NCBI GenBank assembly: GCA_051294375.1
Contig: CM119271.1
Location: 11,737,896 to 11,801,895, forward strand
Direction of reading: 5' to 3'
From: Paraspadella gotoi
Lineage: Eukaryota > Chaetognatha
DNA: 64,000 bases
Position 1 is the first letter of the stretch. Every line of letters starts with the position of its first letter. The translations under genes were made by a program, and so were the position numbers. Under the pieces are notes generated by a model. That model had not been told where the DNA came from, did not search any database, and saw only the letters and a program-made list of their open reading frames with translations. Positions 21,804 through 37,474 of this stretch are shown here, in pieces.

Positions 21804-24350
21804 TCACGTGACTATATCCTCGCTGGCGTCTTCATTCGCATCCACCATTGAATACTCGCTGGACTCGCTCGACGGAGAGGTGCTCTGCCCGCGGCCGGAG
21901 AGGCTGTTCGCGGCCACGGCGGCCTTGAGGATCGCCCCGGGTTCCGTGGCGTCGACGGCCTCTTCCATCGCGGACCGGAGCACCTCTTTGGTCGCGTCGT
22001 CGAGTACGGGGGAGTCGCTTTTGGAGGCCACGCCCATTACAACTTTAGCGGGGCCTTCGGCCACGCCCTGTACTTCCGGCTTCGCCTTCTCGTCCGCCTG
22101 ACAATACTCTAGGGTTTCGCTCAACAGAGCGTCGATCTTCTTCAGATTATCGAGTGACTCTTTAGGGACGCCGTCGCTGGATGACATCTTCTCTAAAGTC
22201 GCCGCCATTTTAAAAGAGCACGTCTGAATCAAAGCGGCGACGTCGCCGAGTTTCGCCTCCAAATTATCGGCGCGACCGCGATGCAACGCCAACTCTTCCT
22301 TCAACGCTTTCGTCGGATCCGTCATCTCCTCTTCCCCGGCGTCGTCGTCGCCGCGGAAAGGCTCGACGACGGCGCCTCGAGAGGCCGAGACGGCGCCGGA
22401 TTTCTTCGTCGACGTCACTCCCTCGGAGACGGCGCGATGACGATCCTTTTTGGCGACGTTGACGAAGAGAGAGGATGTCTCGGCGTCGGCCTTGGAGGCG
22501 GCGTCTTCACCCGAAGGTCCGACGAGGCGGGAAAGGGCAGAGGAGACGGAAGCGAGCGGACCAGAATCCGAATGGGCGCCACTAGAGGAATTCTTAGGGG
22601 CCGTTCGAGTCGAAGCATTGGCGCCGCCGCCGCCGCCGCCGCCGCCTTCGAGCGGCGAACCGTGCTTGGTAGTCGGCTGCTGCTTTCCCGCGACCATCGT
22701 CAGGATAGAGTTGGACGACCCCCGGTTCTGATTGGTCGGCGGCGCACCGCTCTGCCGCGCCATCCTCGCCTGCGCCGCACGCTGCTGCTTGACCAGAAGG
22801 TTGGAATAGGAAAAGTTGGAAGGCCGAGGATGCGAAGGATCCCGAAGGCTGAAGGCCTTTTTGATGAACCAAGCGGCGTCACCGACGGCGGGGAATCTCA
22901 TAAGCGCCTTCATGCAAGTCGCGTAGTCGGAAGAAAGAAGAAAGTCTCGAAGAAATTCTAGCATCGCGACGAACATGTAGTCGACGAGTTGAAGGCCGCA
23001 ATCGTCGGCGAAGATCGCGTCCCATATGATCAAGAGATCCTGCAGGGGAAACTCTCGTCCGAAAAGCAAGCGCACCCAGCGGAGGCCGTAGATCTGCGGC
23101 GGAATGTCGAGACGTTCCAAGTGGGCGTGGAGTTCTGGATCGTGAGCGAAGAGAAGATTCTCTTGGATGAATCGAAGCTTCTTGTTGATGGCGGAGGAAC
23201 AGTCGAGCTTTCTCGGCGGTTCCGGTTCTTTGGCTTGAAAAGGCTGAGCGGGAATTCGTTCGTCGGAGGCGGAGGCGGCGACGGGGCTGACGGCGATCGG
23301 GTCTCCGTATTGGAATAGAGGCTCCATGACCTTCATCAAGTCGCAGAACATCGCGTAAGAGTCTGGCTCCAACGCTTTCTCGTCCAGGAGCGTCTCGAGG
23401 ATGGAGGAGACGCCGTTCTCGAGCTCGCGCGCGTGGGCGCAGGTCTGCTGATCGCAGTGGGTGACGAAGATGAGCGGTGCCAAGAGCTCGTGCATTCCCT
23501 GTCGATATTCAGTGGCGGAATGCTCTCTCGCGTAGACGAAGAGGACGTCCTGCATGAGGCGTTGGACCCTCGCAGTTTGGAAGAACTCTATCTCTGGAAA
23601 AGTGCGGATGACGTCTTGCCAAATGACCTGCTTCAACTCGTTGTCGCGGAAATACTGACTCCATGGGGAATCCTCGGCCTGCGACAACGGGTTGTTCAAC
23701 GCCAGGTCCACTTCCTCTTCCGTCTCCGTCCGGGGATTCAGGCTATACTTTCTCTTCAAATCTCTGTAGCGGAGTCGGCCGAGCTTGGTCTCCTCCTCCC
23801 AGGCTGAGAGATCCTCGCCCAGGCTGCCGAGAAAGACTCTCCAGCAGAGGGAGCGAAAGCGGCAGTTGCGCAGATGGCTGCTGGCGGCGTGAGCCCGCAG
23901 CGCCGACCACGTCGACGCGGAGCCGGAGAAGAGACGCTGGAATTCGTCGTTGTACGACGTGGCGAATTTCGAGTTGAAAAACTCGGCGTCGGTGAGCGCC
24001 TCTTGGGTCGAAGTGGACGGCGTGTTGAGGGGAAAGGCTTTCGGCGAAGGAGCCACTTTGGAGGAGGACGTGAAGAAGGCCGTGGACGAGAGGTTGGACT
24101 GATGCTTGGGACTCGCCCAGACGTTGGAGGGCGGATGGCGAAGCGGATGAGGCTTTCCGGGGGGAATGTGTTCCGTGGAAGGAGAAAAGAGAGAGGACAA
24201 AGGTTCGGTGGGGCTGGGCGAGAGTAGCGGGTGGCTCGAGGCTGGAAACGCCCCCGACCCTTTTCTTTCCGATTTCCCGACGCCGGCGGAAAAAGGGTCC
24301 GGCGTGGGGCGGACTTCCTCCGCCGGATCGCCGCCGGAATTTTCGATCAT
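21804..24350 (-). CDS. TBC1D5: TBC1D5, Rab GTPase-activating protein
   Basis: Single open frame of 848 aa with no introns. TBC1D5 is the retromer- and ATG8-linked GAP acting on Rab7 in endosome and autophagosome traffic. After a Pro/Ser-rich N-terminus, the TBC domain spans about 145-480: RNCRFRSLCWRVFLGSLGED, a DNELKQVIWQDVIRTFPE motif in place of the usual IxxDxxRT arginine-finger block (VIRTFPEIEFF), EYRQGMHELLAPL (YxQ finger), and RWVRLLFGREFPLQDLLIIWDAIFAD. The C-terminal half is Ser/Gly-rich with a late predicted coiled coil (LALHRGRADNLEAKLGDVAA). Being intronless at this length is unusual next to its intron-containing neighbours. Confidence 0.95.
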   Translation of the reverse strand: MIENSGGDPAEEVRPTPDPFSAGVGKSERKGSGAFPASSHPLLSPSPTEPLSSLFSPSTEHIPPGKPHPLRHPPSNVWASPKHQSNLSSTAFFTSSSKVAPSPKAFPLNTPSTSTQEALTDAEFFNSKFATSYNDEFQRLFSGSASTWSALRAHAASSHLRNCRFRSLCWRVFLGSLGEDLSAWEEETKLGRLRYRDLKRKYSLNPRTETEEEVDLALNNPLSQAEDSPWSQYFRDNELKQVIWQDVIRTFPEIEFFQTARVQRLMQDVLFVYAREHSATEYRQGMHELLAPLIFVTHCDQQTCAHARELENGVSSILETLLDEKALEPDSYAMFCDLMKVMEPLFQYGDPIAVSPVAASASDERIPAQPFQAKEPEPPRKLDCSSAINKKLRFIQENLLFAHDPELHAHLERLDIPPQIYGLRWVRLLFGREFPLQDLLIIWDAIFADDCGLQLVDYMFVAMLEFLRDFLLSSDYATCMKALMRFPAVGDAAWFIKKAFSLRDPSHPRPSNFSYSNLLVKQQRAAQARMARQSGAPPTNQNRGSSNSILTMVAGKQQPTTKHGSPLEGGGGGGGGANASTRTAPKNSSSGAHSDSGPLASVSSALSRLVGPSGEDAASKADAETSSLFVNVAKKDRHRAVSEGVTSTKKSGAVSASRGAVVEPFRGDDDAGEEEMTDPTKALKEELALHRGRADNLEAKLGDVAALIQTCSFKMAATLEKMSSSDGVPKESLDNLKKIDALLSETLEYCQADEKAKPEVQGVAEGPAKVVMGVASKSDSPVLDDATKEVLRSAMEEAVDATEPGAILKAAVAANSLSGRGQSTSPSSESSEYSMVDANEDASEDIVT

Positions 24351-25653
24351 GATCAGTTTCTCCTTTTCTTTTTAAGGGGGACTGAGTGGAAGCAATAATT
24401 TCAAGGCCTGACAGTAGAAGAGAGAAAAAAACAAAAAGATGTAACGCCCAGACGTAAATACTTTGTAAACCACAACCATTTTTTCCAACCGATATAAAAC
24501 GGTTAACAAAATAGAGAGAGTACATAAAAAATATCGATAGACGCGATATATAACGAGTGCGATTATAGAGAATTTAAGCTTTTTTTTTAATTCGAAAGAC
24601 ACGATTCTGAATATATTCTAGTTGATATGAGAAACTAGACTAGATTGTAGATCACACGGATATAGAGATCAGAAAAGCGCTCGATCATAAAATGTAAAAG
24701 CTATAACATAGAAGCTAAATCTAAAAAGACGGGTAAAACCCATTGATATATGAAAAGTTTAACCACCCAATAAAAAAAATGTTTGGTTTGAACACTAACG
24801 TTCTAAAAATACTAATTTTTCGTCCTTGCATCGAATTAATCATGAACTAGGTGAAATATTAATTAGGCAAAAAAATTCGCCTAATTTGGATCGCGGCCGA
24901 GTAAATCGCCAACAAAAAAGCTAAGCCCAAAAATCAGAGTTTGTAAAAAAAATAATTTTAGATCCTGATTTTAATAAAGAAAACAAAAGCGCGACTTAGT
25001 AAAAGAGTAACGCAAATTAGTACAAAACAAAAACCTGTTGGGGTGACTTTTTTATAGGATATATCAATTATTATTTATGTAAAATATGCACGCAAAATCT
25101 AACCAACCATTCCCTTGATAATCTTGGCTCAGATTTAGTTTAGTTACATTTGTATTTAAATAAATCCAGACAGTTTCTGATTGCAACTACTTTCGTCCGC
25201 CCCGACAGGTTTAAGCGAGTAAAGCGATTCAAACCGACTCAGAGGACAATAACACCGAAGGTAAAACTAGTTTTTGCACCGCGTTTTGGTAAGGCACCAA
25301 CGTTTAACAATTAACGTTTAACAAACAAAACCACGACACCTCAGAAAATAATTTCAGAGAAGTTTTCCTGGCCAGCTTTAGCTCGATAATAAAAAAAATA
25401 AATTCCAACACGAACGAGGCAGAAGCTGAAAACAGGGAAAAAATGTAGCACTTTGTGATCATCACCTTCCAAAAGGTTAACATATCACAGAATAAAGAAT
25501 CACTCTCAATGTAGTAGATATATATATATGGAAAACCGTGAAAACTTCATGCTAAATAGTCCACTTCGTCACTTATAAGTGATATTGCTTTCTTTTCATC
25601 CACCACTACTTCTACTTTTAGTCCAACTTTTAGCCCAACATTAAACTCAACAT
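24351..25653. other. AT-rich intergenic region between TBC1D5 and RPL4
   Basis: 1.3 kb of strongly AT-rich DNA. No supported exon, tRNA, snRNA or repeat family member found. It presumably includes the RPL4 3' UTR and TBC1D5 promoter. Confidence 0.5.
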
Positions 25654-28600
25654 TTAGTCCAAATTGTAACCCAAAGTGTGAAGCGTCTCCCTCGGTACTT
25701 CCTTCCCGTCTGGACCGATGACGCGTTTCCTTTCCTCCACTACTTCCTCTCCTCTCTCATTCACCGTCACTACGGTGATGGTTTCCGTGTAAAAAGTGGC
25801 CACCGTCTCCGTCGTCTCTGTCACCCAAACCTCCTGCTCTTCCTCCTCCTCTTCCTCCTCGGGATTCACATGCTGACTACTACCGGCGGGAGTTTCGCTC
25901 TGTTTAAACTGTCCCTGGTTGTCTAATTCTTTAGGTAATGCAGAATGGACGGGAACATCCTCCTTTTTGATTATAACAAAATTATCCTCACTCGCTTTGG
26001 CACCATTGGAAGCGGCTTCCTCTTGTTGTCTCTTGAATGTGGCCTCCCTTGCTTCAGCATCCTGCTGTCTCTTTAATTCAGCTGCTTTGGCCGCTTCTTG
26101 CTGTCTTTTTAACTCCGCTGCTTTGGACGCTTCTTCTTGCTGTCTTTTTAATTCAGCTGCTTTAGCCACTTCTTCCTGCTGTTTTTTTAATTCAGCTGCT
26201 TTAGCGGCTTCTTTCTTGCCGTCTTTTTAATTCCACTGCTTTGGCCTCTTCTTGCAATCTTTTTAATTCAGCGCGCTTTAGCGGCTTCTTCTTGCTGTCT
26301 TTTTTAATTCAGCTGCTTTAGCGGCTTCTTCTTGCTGTCTTTTTAATTCAGCTGCTTTAGCTGGCTTCTTCTTGCTGTCTTTTTAATTCAGCTGCCTTTA
26401 GCGGCTTCTTCTTGCCTGTCTTTTTAATTCCGCTGCTTTAGCGCTTCTTTCTTGCTCTTTTTAATTCAGCTGCTTTAGCGGCTTCTTCTTGCTGTCTTTT
26501 TAATTCAGCTGCTTTAGCGGCTTCTTCTTGCTGTCTTTTTAATTCAGCTGCTTTAGGGCTTCTTCTTGCTGTCTTTTTATTTCAGCTGCTTTAGCGGCTT
26601 CTTCTTGCTGTCTTTTTAATTCAGCTGCTTTAGCGGCTTCTTTTTGCTGTCTTTTTAATTTGCTGCTTTAGCGGCTTCTTCTTGCTGTCTTTTTAATTCA
26701 GCTGCTTTAGTGGCTTCTTCTTGCTGTCTTTTTAATTCAGCTGCTTTAGTGGCTTCTTCTTGCTGTCTTTTTTAATTCAGCTACTTTAGCCGCTTCTTGC
26801 TGTTTTTTTAATTCAGCTGCTTTAGCGGCTGCTTCTTGCTGTTTCTTTAATTCAGCTGCTTTGGTCGCTTCTTGCTGTTTTTTTAATTCAGCTGCTCTAG
26901 CGGCTTCTTCTTGCTGTCTTTTTAATTCAGCTGCTTCTTCTTGCTGTCTTTTTAATTCTGCAGCTTTAGCAGCTTCTTGCTGTTTTTTTATTTCAGCTGC
27001 TTTGGCGGCTTCTTGCTGTCTTTTCATTTCAGCTGCTTTGGCGGCTTCTTCTTGCTGTCTTTTCATTTCAGCTGCTTTTGCCGCCTCTTCCTGTTGTCTT
27101 TTCAATGCAGCTGCCTTGGCTGCTTCTTGCTTTTTTAATTCGGCTGCCTTGGCCGCTTCTTCTTGCTGAATTTTTAATTTAGATGCTTTCGCTGCTTCCT
27201 CTTGCTGTCTTTTCAGTTCAGCCGCTTTAGTAGCAGCCTCTTCCTGCTGCTTTCTTAGTTTAGCAGCTTGGGCCTCTTCCTGCAGCTTTTTTAGTTTAGC
27301 AGCTTTAACCTCTTCTTGTTGTCTTTTTAGTTCAGCTGCTTTGGCCTCTTCTTGTTGTCTTTTTAGTTCAGCTGCTTTGGCCGCTTCTTCTTGCAGTCTT
27401 TTTAATTCAGCTGCTTTGTCCGCTTCTTCTTGCTGTCTCTTCAATTCAGCTGCTTTGGCCGCTTCTTCTTGCTGTCTCTTCAGTTCAGCCGCTTTAGCAG
27501 CAGCCTCTTCCTGCTGCTTTTTTAGTTTAGCAACTTTAGCCTCTTCTTGCTGTCTTTTTAGTTTAGCTTCCTCTTTCTCCCTCTTCAATTCAGCAGCTTT
27601 GACAGCCTCACCTTTTTGTGTTTTCATTTCAGCAGCTTTGGCTGCCTTAACAGCAGCAGCTTCCAGTTGTTTTTTAGCTGCTTCCTCTTCTTGTCTCGGC
27701 CTGCCTACCGCTTTTTCCACTTCCTTGGCATTTTTAGTTGATGCCGCCTGTTGTTCCTTTAATTCTGCCTCTTTGGCCTTTATTACTTTAGCATCTTCTT
27801 TTTCTATAGGTAATTTCTCTTTCTTAGTTTCGGTAGATTTTTCCTGATTTTTTGGGCTCAATTCAACTTCTTTGGTTCCAATATCCTCCTTCCGTTTTTT
27901 TAATGCAGATTTTTTAGTTGCTTGCACCGACTCTTTATCCCCATGATCGGATTCTCTCTTCGTCCCTTGGCCTGGCTGTTTTGTGAATTCAGTTTCGTGG
28001 GAAGGGCTGACAGAAGACTTTTGCAATTTCTTCATTTCAGACTTTTTGGCAGGAGAATCTTTGTTGCTTCGCTTACCGGCGGGTACTTTCTTGCCTTGTG
28101 CAATTTCTTTAGTTTCCTTAGAAGGAGCCAATCGTGATTTTTTGAAAGACGTTGCCTTCTCCTCATTACCTTCGCCTGTACTATTTCTTAAATTAAATTT
28201 TCTCTTATCTTCAAGCAAAACGGATCGTTTTTCGGCAATGGAAAATGGATTTAGCTTCGCCATTTCATTCATATTTTTTAAGGGATTACGCTTAAATTTG
28301 GTTGCTTCGGATCCTTTTCTTTTTGGTCGTATAGCACCCTAAATGATTAATTAAATTAGTTTAATGTTAAACACATTAAAAGTTGTTTTAAAAATGTATG
28401 TATAATGTATAATTTTATTTTTAGAGAATCAGCAAAACAATTTCATTTGTTTACTTGAATTTCTTCACTTTGCAGTAATAGTGTGAGGTCACTGTTGGTT
28501 AGCATTGGTTGAGGAAGATTGTAGTCTGTTTTTAATATCGAATTTGATTTCCAAGTTCCATACAAAGCATCCAGCTAATATTAAATCAATTACATTTGAA

Positions 28601-29933
28601 TTATAGCTTTTGTTAATTTAAATAGCAAACGATCGCATACCTTATTGATTGCACTTTCAGTCCAAATACAAAATCTGCCGACGTGACCGCCAGGAGCGAG
28701 GGACAACAAGTTTAGCTTCTCGACATTCATGACGGTAACACCTAAAGATTAGTAATTAATGATAATTTTAGTTAACATAATCAACTAAACGGCCCTATTA
28801 ATGGACGAGGTCTGTCTTTGCTGGTCAAGAAGTGGTCATGGATCAACCAGAGAAGACGACTAATCACAAGGCCAACTAATTCCATCAAGACGTCTATTTT
28901 GCTGTAGAAACAATTCTGTCAATCCATCCGGAATCCATCCGTACTCCCCTTTACTCTAACCGGGTATATTCCTGAAAGCTCTCCGAATGCCATCGTCCCG
29001 ATTGTAAATAACGCAGGGTCCGACTTTTTGAATTCTTCTTCGATTTCTCATCTTTCCTTTTCCGGCTCTGAATCTCTTGGAGCGGACGACCTTCTCCACG
29101 TCCGTCCAAGCTTTCAGAGTTTTCAAAAGGCGGACGGCGTCTTTGGTTTTGCGAAAAGACTCCACTTTGTCTTCCACCACCTATCATTGTAATAATTAAG
29201 TATTTGTTATTATAAAAGTTTGTACCCGACATATTTTTCGATTAATAATTTGCTAACTTATTATCTTATAAGAGGGATGGACTATGGAGGTCGAAAACTA
29301 CCAATTTAATTAACTTGACCAAAACTTTAAATTCAAGCCTATTCCTATTAGGAATCCTAATCTCTTAAATGAATGAGACTCTTTCCTCACCAAAGGAACT
29401 TCTGATATTTCCTCTATCTTATGTCCTTTGGACATGACGAGAGCTGGTACCCCCGTGGCCGCGATGGCCGAACAGACAGCGTATCTCTTTTGATTTGTAT
29501 TGATCCTGTTGTGCCATTTGCGCCAGGTCTTCGTCGGGGCGAACATCCGCCCGCTTCGACACATATTGCCGTAGGCGGCCTGACCGGATCGGTGCGTTCC
29601 TCCGCCTCGGACTCGGGGAATGCGGGCCACCGCTCTCCCGGTTCCCCAAGACGCGGCCGAGGTTTGGTGACCGGCCTTGCTGCTGACCTACGTTCAAAAC
29701 CGACTATTTATAGTATTTACCAAATGGCGGACTCGCATTTTAGTACTATTACTTTATTATTCTATTACTATTACCGCATAAGGCTGACGCGTGTTTTTCA
29801 TCATTCTATCGTGAACGAAACTGACGATATCGGGTCGAATCGGCGCCTTGAACACTGAGGGTGTGTGGATGCTTTTTTGTGTGACAACCTCGTTCTTCTC
29901 GTTGTAAACAGACACAATTGGACGGGTCGCCAT
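25654..29933 (-). CDS. RPL4: Ribosomal protein L4 (uL4) with an approximately 850-residue repeat extension
   Basis: Exons (minus): 29775-29933, 29391-29687, 28961-29180, 28641-28741, 28455-28574, 25654-28338; about 1193 aa, against 427 in human. Exons 1-5 and the start of exon 6 give a canonical uL4: [92 protein letters not shown]. With no stop or splice signal, exon 6 continues into a Lys/Ser-rich stretch (about residues 345-500), then dozens of 12-13-residue units ([13 protein letters not shown] and variants), then a Glu run and a Thr/Val-rich tail ending [11 protein letters not shown]. The repeats predict a long charged helix or coiled coil. Normal eukaryotic uL4 tails are Lys/Ala-rich but short. 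A patch at 26200-26770 has single-base indels; the frame is the same on both sides. Start chosen at 29933 by homology. Confidence 0.9.
26020..27700 (-). repeat. Coding tandem repeat, 36/39-bp units, in RPL4 exon 6
   Basis: Roughly 40 units whose 39-bp plus-strand consensus begins GCTGCTTTAGCGGC and encodes (minus) a 13-residue [13 protein letters not shown] unit. Variants of 36 bp lack one Glu or Ala codon and stay in frame. Units between 26200 and 26770 are nearly identical in sequence but carry extra or missing single bases. Units from 26790 to 27560 are more diverged and free of indels. Confidence 0.9.
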
Positions 29934-30600
29934 TTTTATAATATAGTGTTTAAATTTTAAAGCTAATTTTAGTCTTAAAAACAGTTAATGCTCTTTGAAA
30001 AGAAAAATTAAAAACTGCAACAAAAAGTAGGCACGATGGAAGTCAAGAAAGGTTTTTTTTTTAATTAAATTTTAACAAACAAGCAAACGATATTTTCAAT
30101 GTCCACTTGAAATGAGTTTTGACGACTTTGAATCATCTGAGGTTGACATCGACTTTACTAATCGACCAATCGACAAGTTCAATATCATTCTCTCTCCTGA
30201 AAGATGATGATAAATGTAATATTAACAGTGAACAATTATTATACAGGCGCATTTACAAATCTTAAGAATTTCATTACTGCTAACAAAATTCTGAATGAAT
30301 ATATCTTTCTTTATTAATGTAGAAAAGATCGAAGGCGAAACAAAAAATGATTTAAGCGGTTCAAGTTGATGCGAAGCGTGGCTTAGCACGCCAGCAATCG
30401 AGGGGAAACTAAAGCTTTTATTATGTTCTACCCCGATTCAACGTGGTAACGTTAAAAGTTCTGTTTTTTTGTCCAAAATTTTTTATATTTAAAATGAAGG
30501 GTAAACACAAAGCGAAAAAAAATGCCAGCAGTTCCACCACTGTTTCAAGCCGTATGATACATGGGTAACGATCTCTTCGTTCTCCGCCCACAAAGCGACG
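29934..30600. other. Spacer upstream of RPL4
   Basis: Between the RPL4 start and the U2AF2 stop. AT-rich. Presumed RPL4 promoter and U2AF2 3' UTR; nothing else supported. Confidence 0.5.
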
Positions 30601-35101
<4,501 letters not shown>

Positions 35102-35979
35102 CGTTTCGAAAAAATGCTCGAGTTTTATGCATACATGTATGGATTCTTGATGAAAAACAACGGAAATAATAAGAACGAAAGAATTCAAAGTCGGCCAAGG
35201 TTTTGTCATAAAAAAAATTAATTCGAGATGGATAAGACATCAATGATGAATTAAACTTTAAAGAGAAAATGTAGAGTTGGTTATCTCAGCGAATTGAAGA
35301 TTTCAAATCGTCGTCTTCGGCATTTTTCGTTGTACGTTTGGCAAACTTTTTTTTTTAATTTGGTTTTAGATTCTTATTTACATAACTACAATAACCGATT
35401 ATTCAATCTTATTTCATCTTTTTTCTCTGCCTCAAACCTATGACGATTTTCTGTGACGAGTATTACCTTTAGCTTGTAGTTTTCAGATTCTGATACCCGC
35501 TGGTAATTCAAGTTGCTTTTCCAATTTCAAACTCGGGCATTTCTATTCATTAATATGTATTACTTATTTCTAAACTTTTTTTACTTTTTTTAAATACTTA
35601 CTACTTAAACAAGCCCGACCTATCAACCATTATCCTATTTCAGTATTAACTATAAAATGTCGCACTACAAATTACAAATCACTCATACTACGACGTCACC
35701 TAAAAACTAACTGATTAGATCAACCTGTCTGAACCTTATTTACGGAAACTATATAAGTTTTAACGAAAAAATAACAAGAAAATACTAGAAAGAATGTGTT
35801 TTTTTTTCTTCTAATCTTGAAAACAACGGAATAAAAAATAAATCTAAATTCGTTATAAATTGAAATTCTTTTTGCTTAAATTTTTCGAGTCCCAATTTAA
35901 TTTCGGCGACACAATCGCGAAAGCCGCGAAGGGAAACGGGGGCTGCCCTTCGCCCTACGCCCCACGAAGGCTGCGTCCT
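35102..35979. other. Spacer between U2AF2 and RPS8
   Basis: About 880 bp, AT-rich. No coding exon or RNA gene seen. It should contain the U2AF2 promoter. Confidence 0.5.
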
Positions 35980-37208
35980 TTATTTGCCCTTCTTGGCCTT
36001 GAGCTTCCTCTGGTAGAACTCGAGCTCTTTGCCCTCGAGAATGTAACCGTCGGCGCGACCCACTTGGCCCGGTCGCGAGGAGATGGCCGCCAGGATACGA
36101 CCCGTCTGGAACAGTTCCTCCAAGTTGGGATCCACCTTTGGAGAAAAAGCAGGGGAAGATTTAAGTTGCACGACTTTCTTCTAATTTGCATGTTGCAGCG
36201 ATTGTTTAAAACCCTTGTTACTATTTTTTCAATAATTCTATGTTTATTTCAGTTAAGCAAAACGTAAATCATTAAGGATTGGTTAGATTCCATTTAGTTA
36301 TTACTTAACGATTTCTACAAAATCAAAGTTCAATCGACAAGAAACGAAAGTAACAATCAAGATCGATTGAAAGACGAAATTCCCGCAACCACGAACCTTG
36401 GAAGTCTTCCTTCTGTCGTCGTATTTCTTCTGCGACTTTTTCGATCGCTTTTTGTTAAAGAGAGCCTCGTCCGCTTCGCTCAGTTTACTTCCCTAAAGAG
36501 AAAGAAAAGGTTTTTATCGTCGTCGTTAAGTGGGTCTCTCTCCCCCACTTTCCCCTTTAACAAACCTTCTTCCTGCCGAGCGGCAAAGCGTAGTGCGCCT
36601 CGTACCACTGGCGGAAGGGCGTGGCGTCGACAGAGATGATGGCGTTCTTGACGAGCGTCTTGGTTCTGACCAACTCGTTGTTGCTGGCGTTGTAGACGGT
36701 GTCGATGATACGAGCCTTGCGGGAGATGGCCTCCGAGCCCCAAGAGAAGTTTCCCGTGTCCAACCTGGGGACGAGAGAATGAGAGAGAAATGTTAAAGAG
36801 ATGGTTTCAAAATAATGTTTAAGGTTAGGGTAGTTAAGTAATAATTTTTCTTATAATAATTTTTTTATAATAACATTAACGAAGCCAAAATGCCAGTCGT
36901 CGAAGATAAAATTTTACCCATTAGCCTACTTTTTAGGAAGATTTAAAAATTTAATCAAATTACTTTACAGAAAAAATAAGAAAATAGGAATTGAAATGAT
37001 TTCCAGCGGGCGCCAAATATCTTCCGACTTACCTGAGAGCCCTCCTCTTGATGTTGCCTCCCCTAACGCGAACGAGATGAACGCGGTAGGTGCCGATCTT
37101 GGTCATGGAGGCGGGTCGACCCAATTCGTACTTTCTCTTCTTCTTGTAGGTGGGACGCTTCCCTCCCGTCTTTCGCTTCTTGTGCCATTTCGCTTGAGAA
37201 ATTCCCAT
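35980..37208 (-). CDS. RPS8: Ribosomal protein S8 (eS8)
   Basis: Exons (minus): 37033-37208, 36566-36764, 36397-36492, 35980-36135; 627 nt, 208 aa, identical in length to the human protein. It is a 40S subunit protein. Family landmarks are [71 protein letters not shown] and [22 protein letters not shown] with the basic end KAKKGK. Intron 1 carries part of the interspersed repeat at 36818-36919. RPS8 introns host snoRNAs in vertebrates, but I could not recognise C/D or H/ACA boxes here. Confidence 0.97.
36818..36919 (+). mobile_element. Partial copy of a short interspersed element (family also at 45690)
   Basis: The stretch from GTTTAAGGTTAGGG through TGCCAGTCGTCGAAG and ATTTTACCC matches, with substitutions, the right part of the element at 45690-45990. 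It lies in RPS8 intron 1. Confidence 0.6.
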
Positions 37209-37474
37209 TTTTTTTTTACGAGCTAAATTTAATCTGACCTGGAATATCTTAAAAGGGCAATACTAATTTACTTTTTTTTTCTTCGAAAACCGAATACATT
37301 GAAGCTTAAAAATTTGTATTTTTTTTTTACAGAAACTTGAGGAAAAAGAGAAAGCAAAAAAAATATAGTCTATCGTTTCCCGCTCCCATGAGACATCCAA
37401 TCGGGGATCGGAGCTATGGTGATTAGTCATTCCAGACCGCGTCATGCCATGCCATGCCAAACCATGCCATATTT

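Noticed and set aside
26861-27169. Plus-strand Cys/Ser-rich frame (repeats like [12 protein letters not shown])
   Set aside because: It is the antisense reading of the RPL4 coding repeat. The minus strand has the conserved uL4 continuation.
30195-30295. Possible C/D-box snoRNA (GATGATGA at 30203, CTGA near 30291)
   Set aside because: No terminal stem pairs the flanks of the two boxes, no C'/D' pair is clear, and the region is intergenic AT-rich DNA where such short boxes occur by chance.
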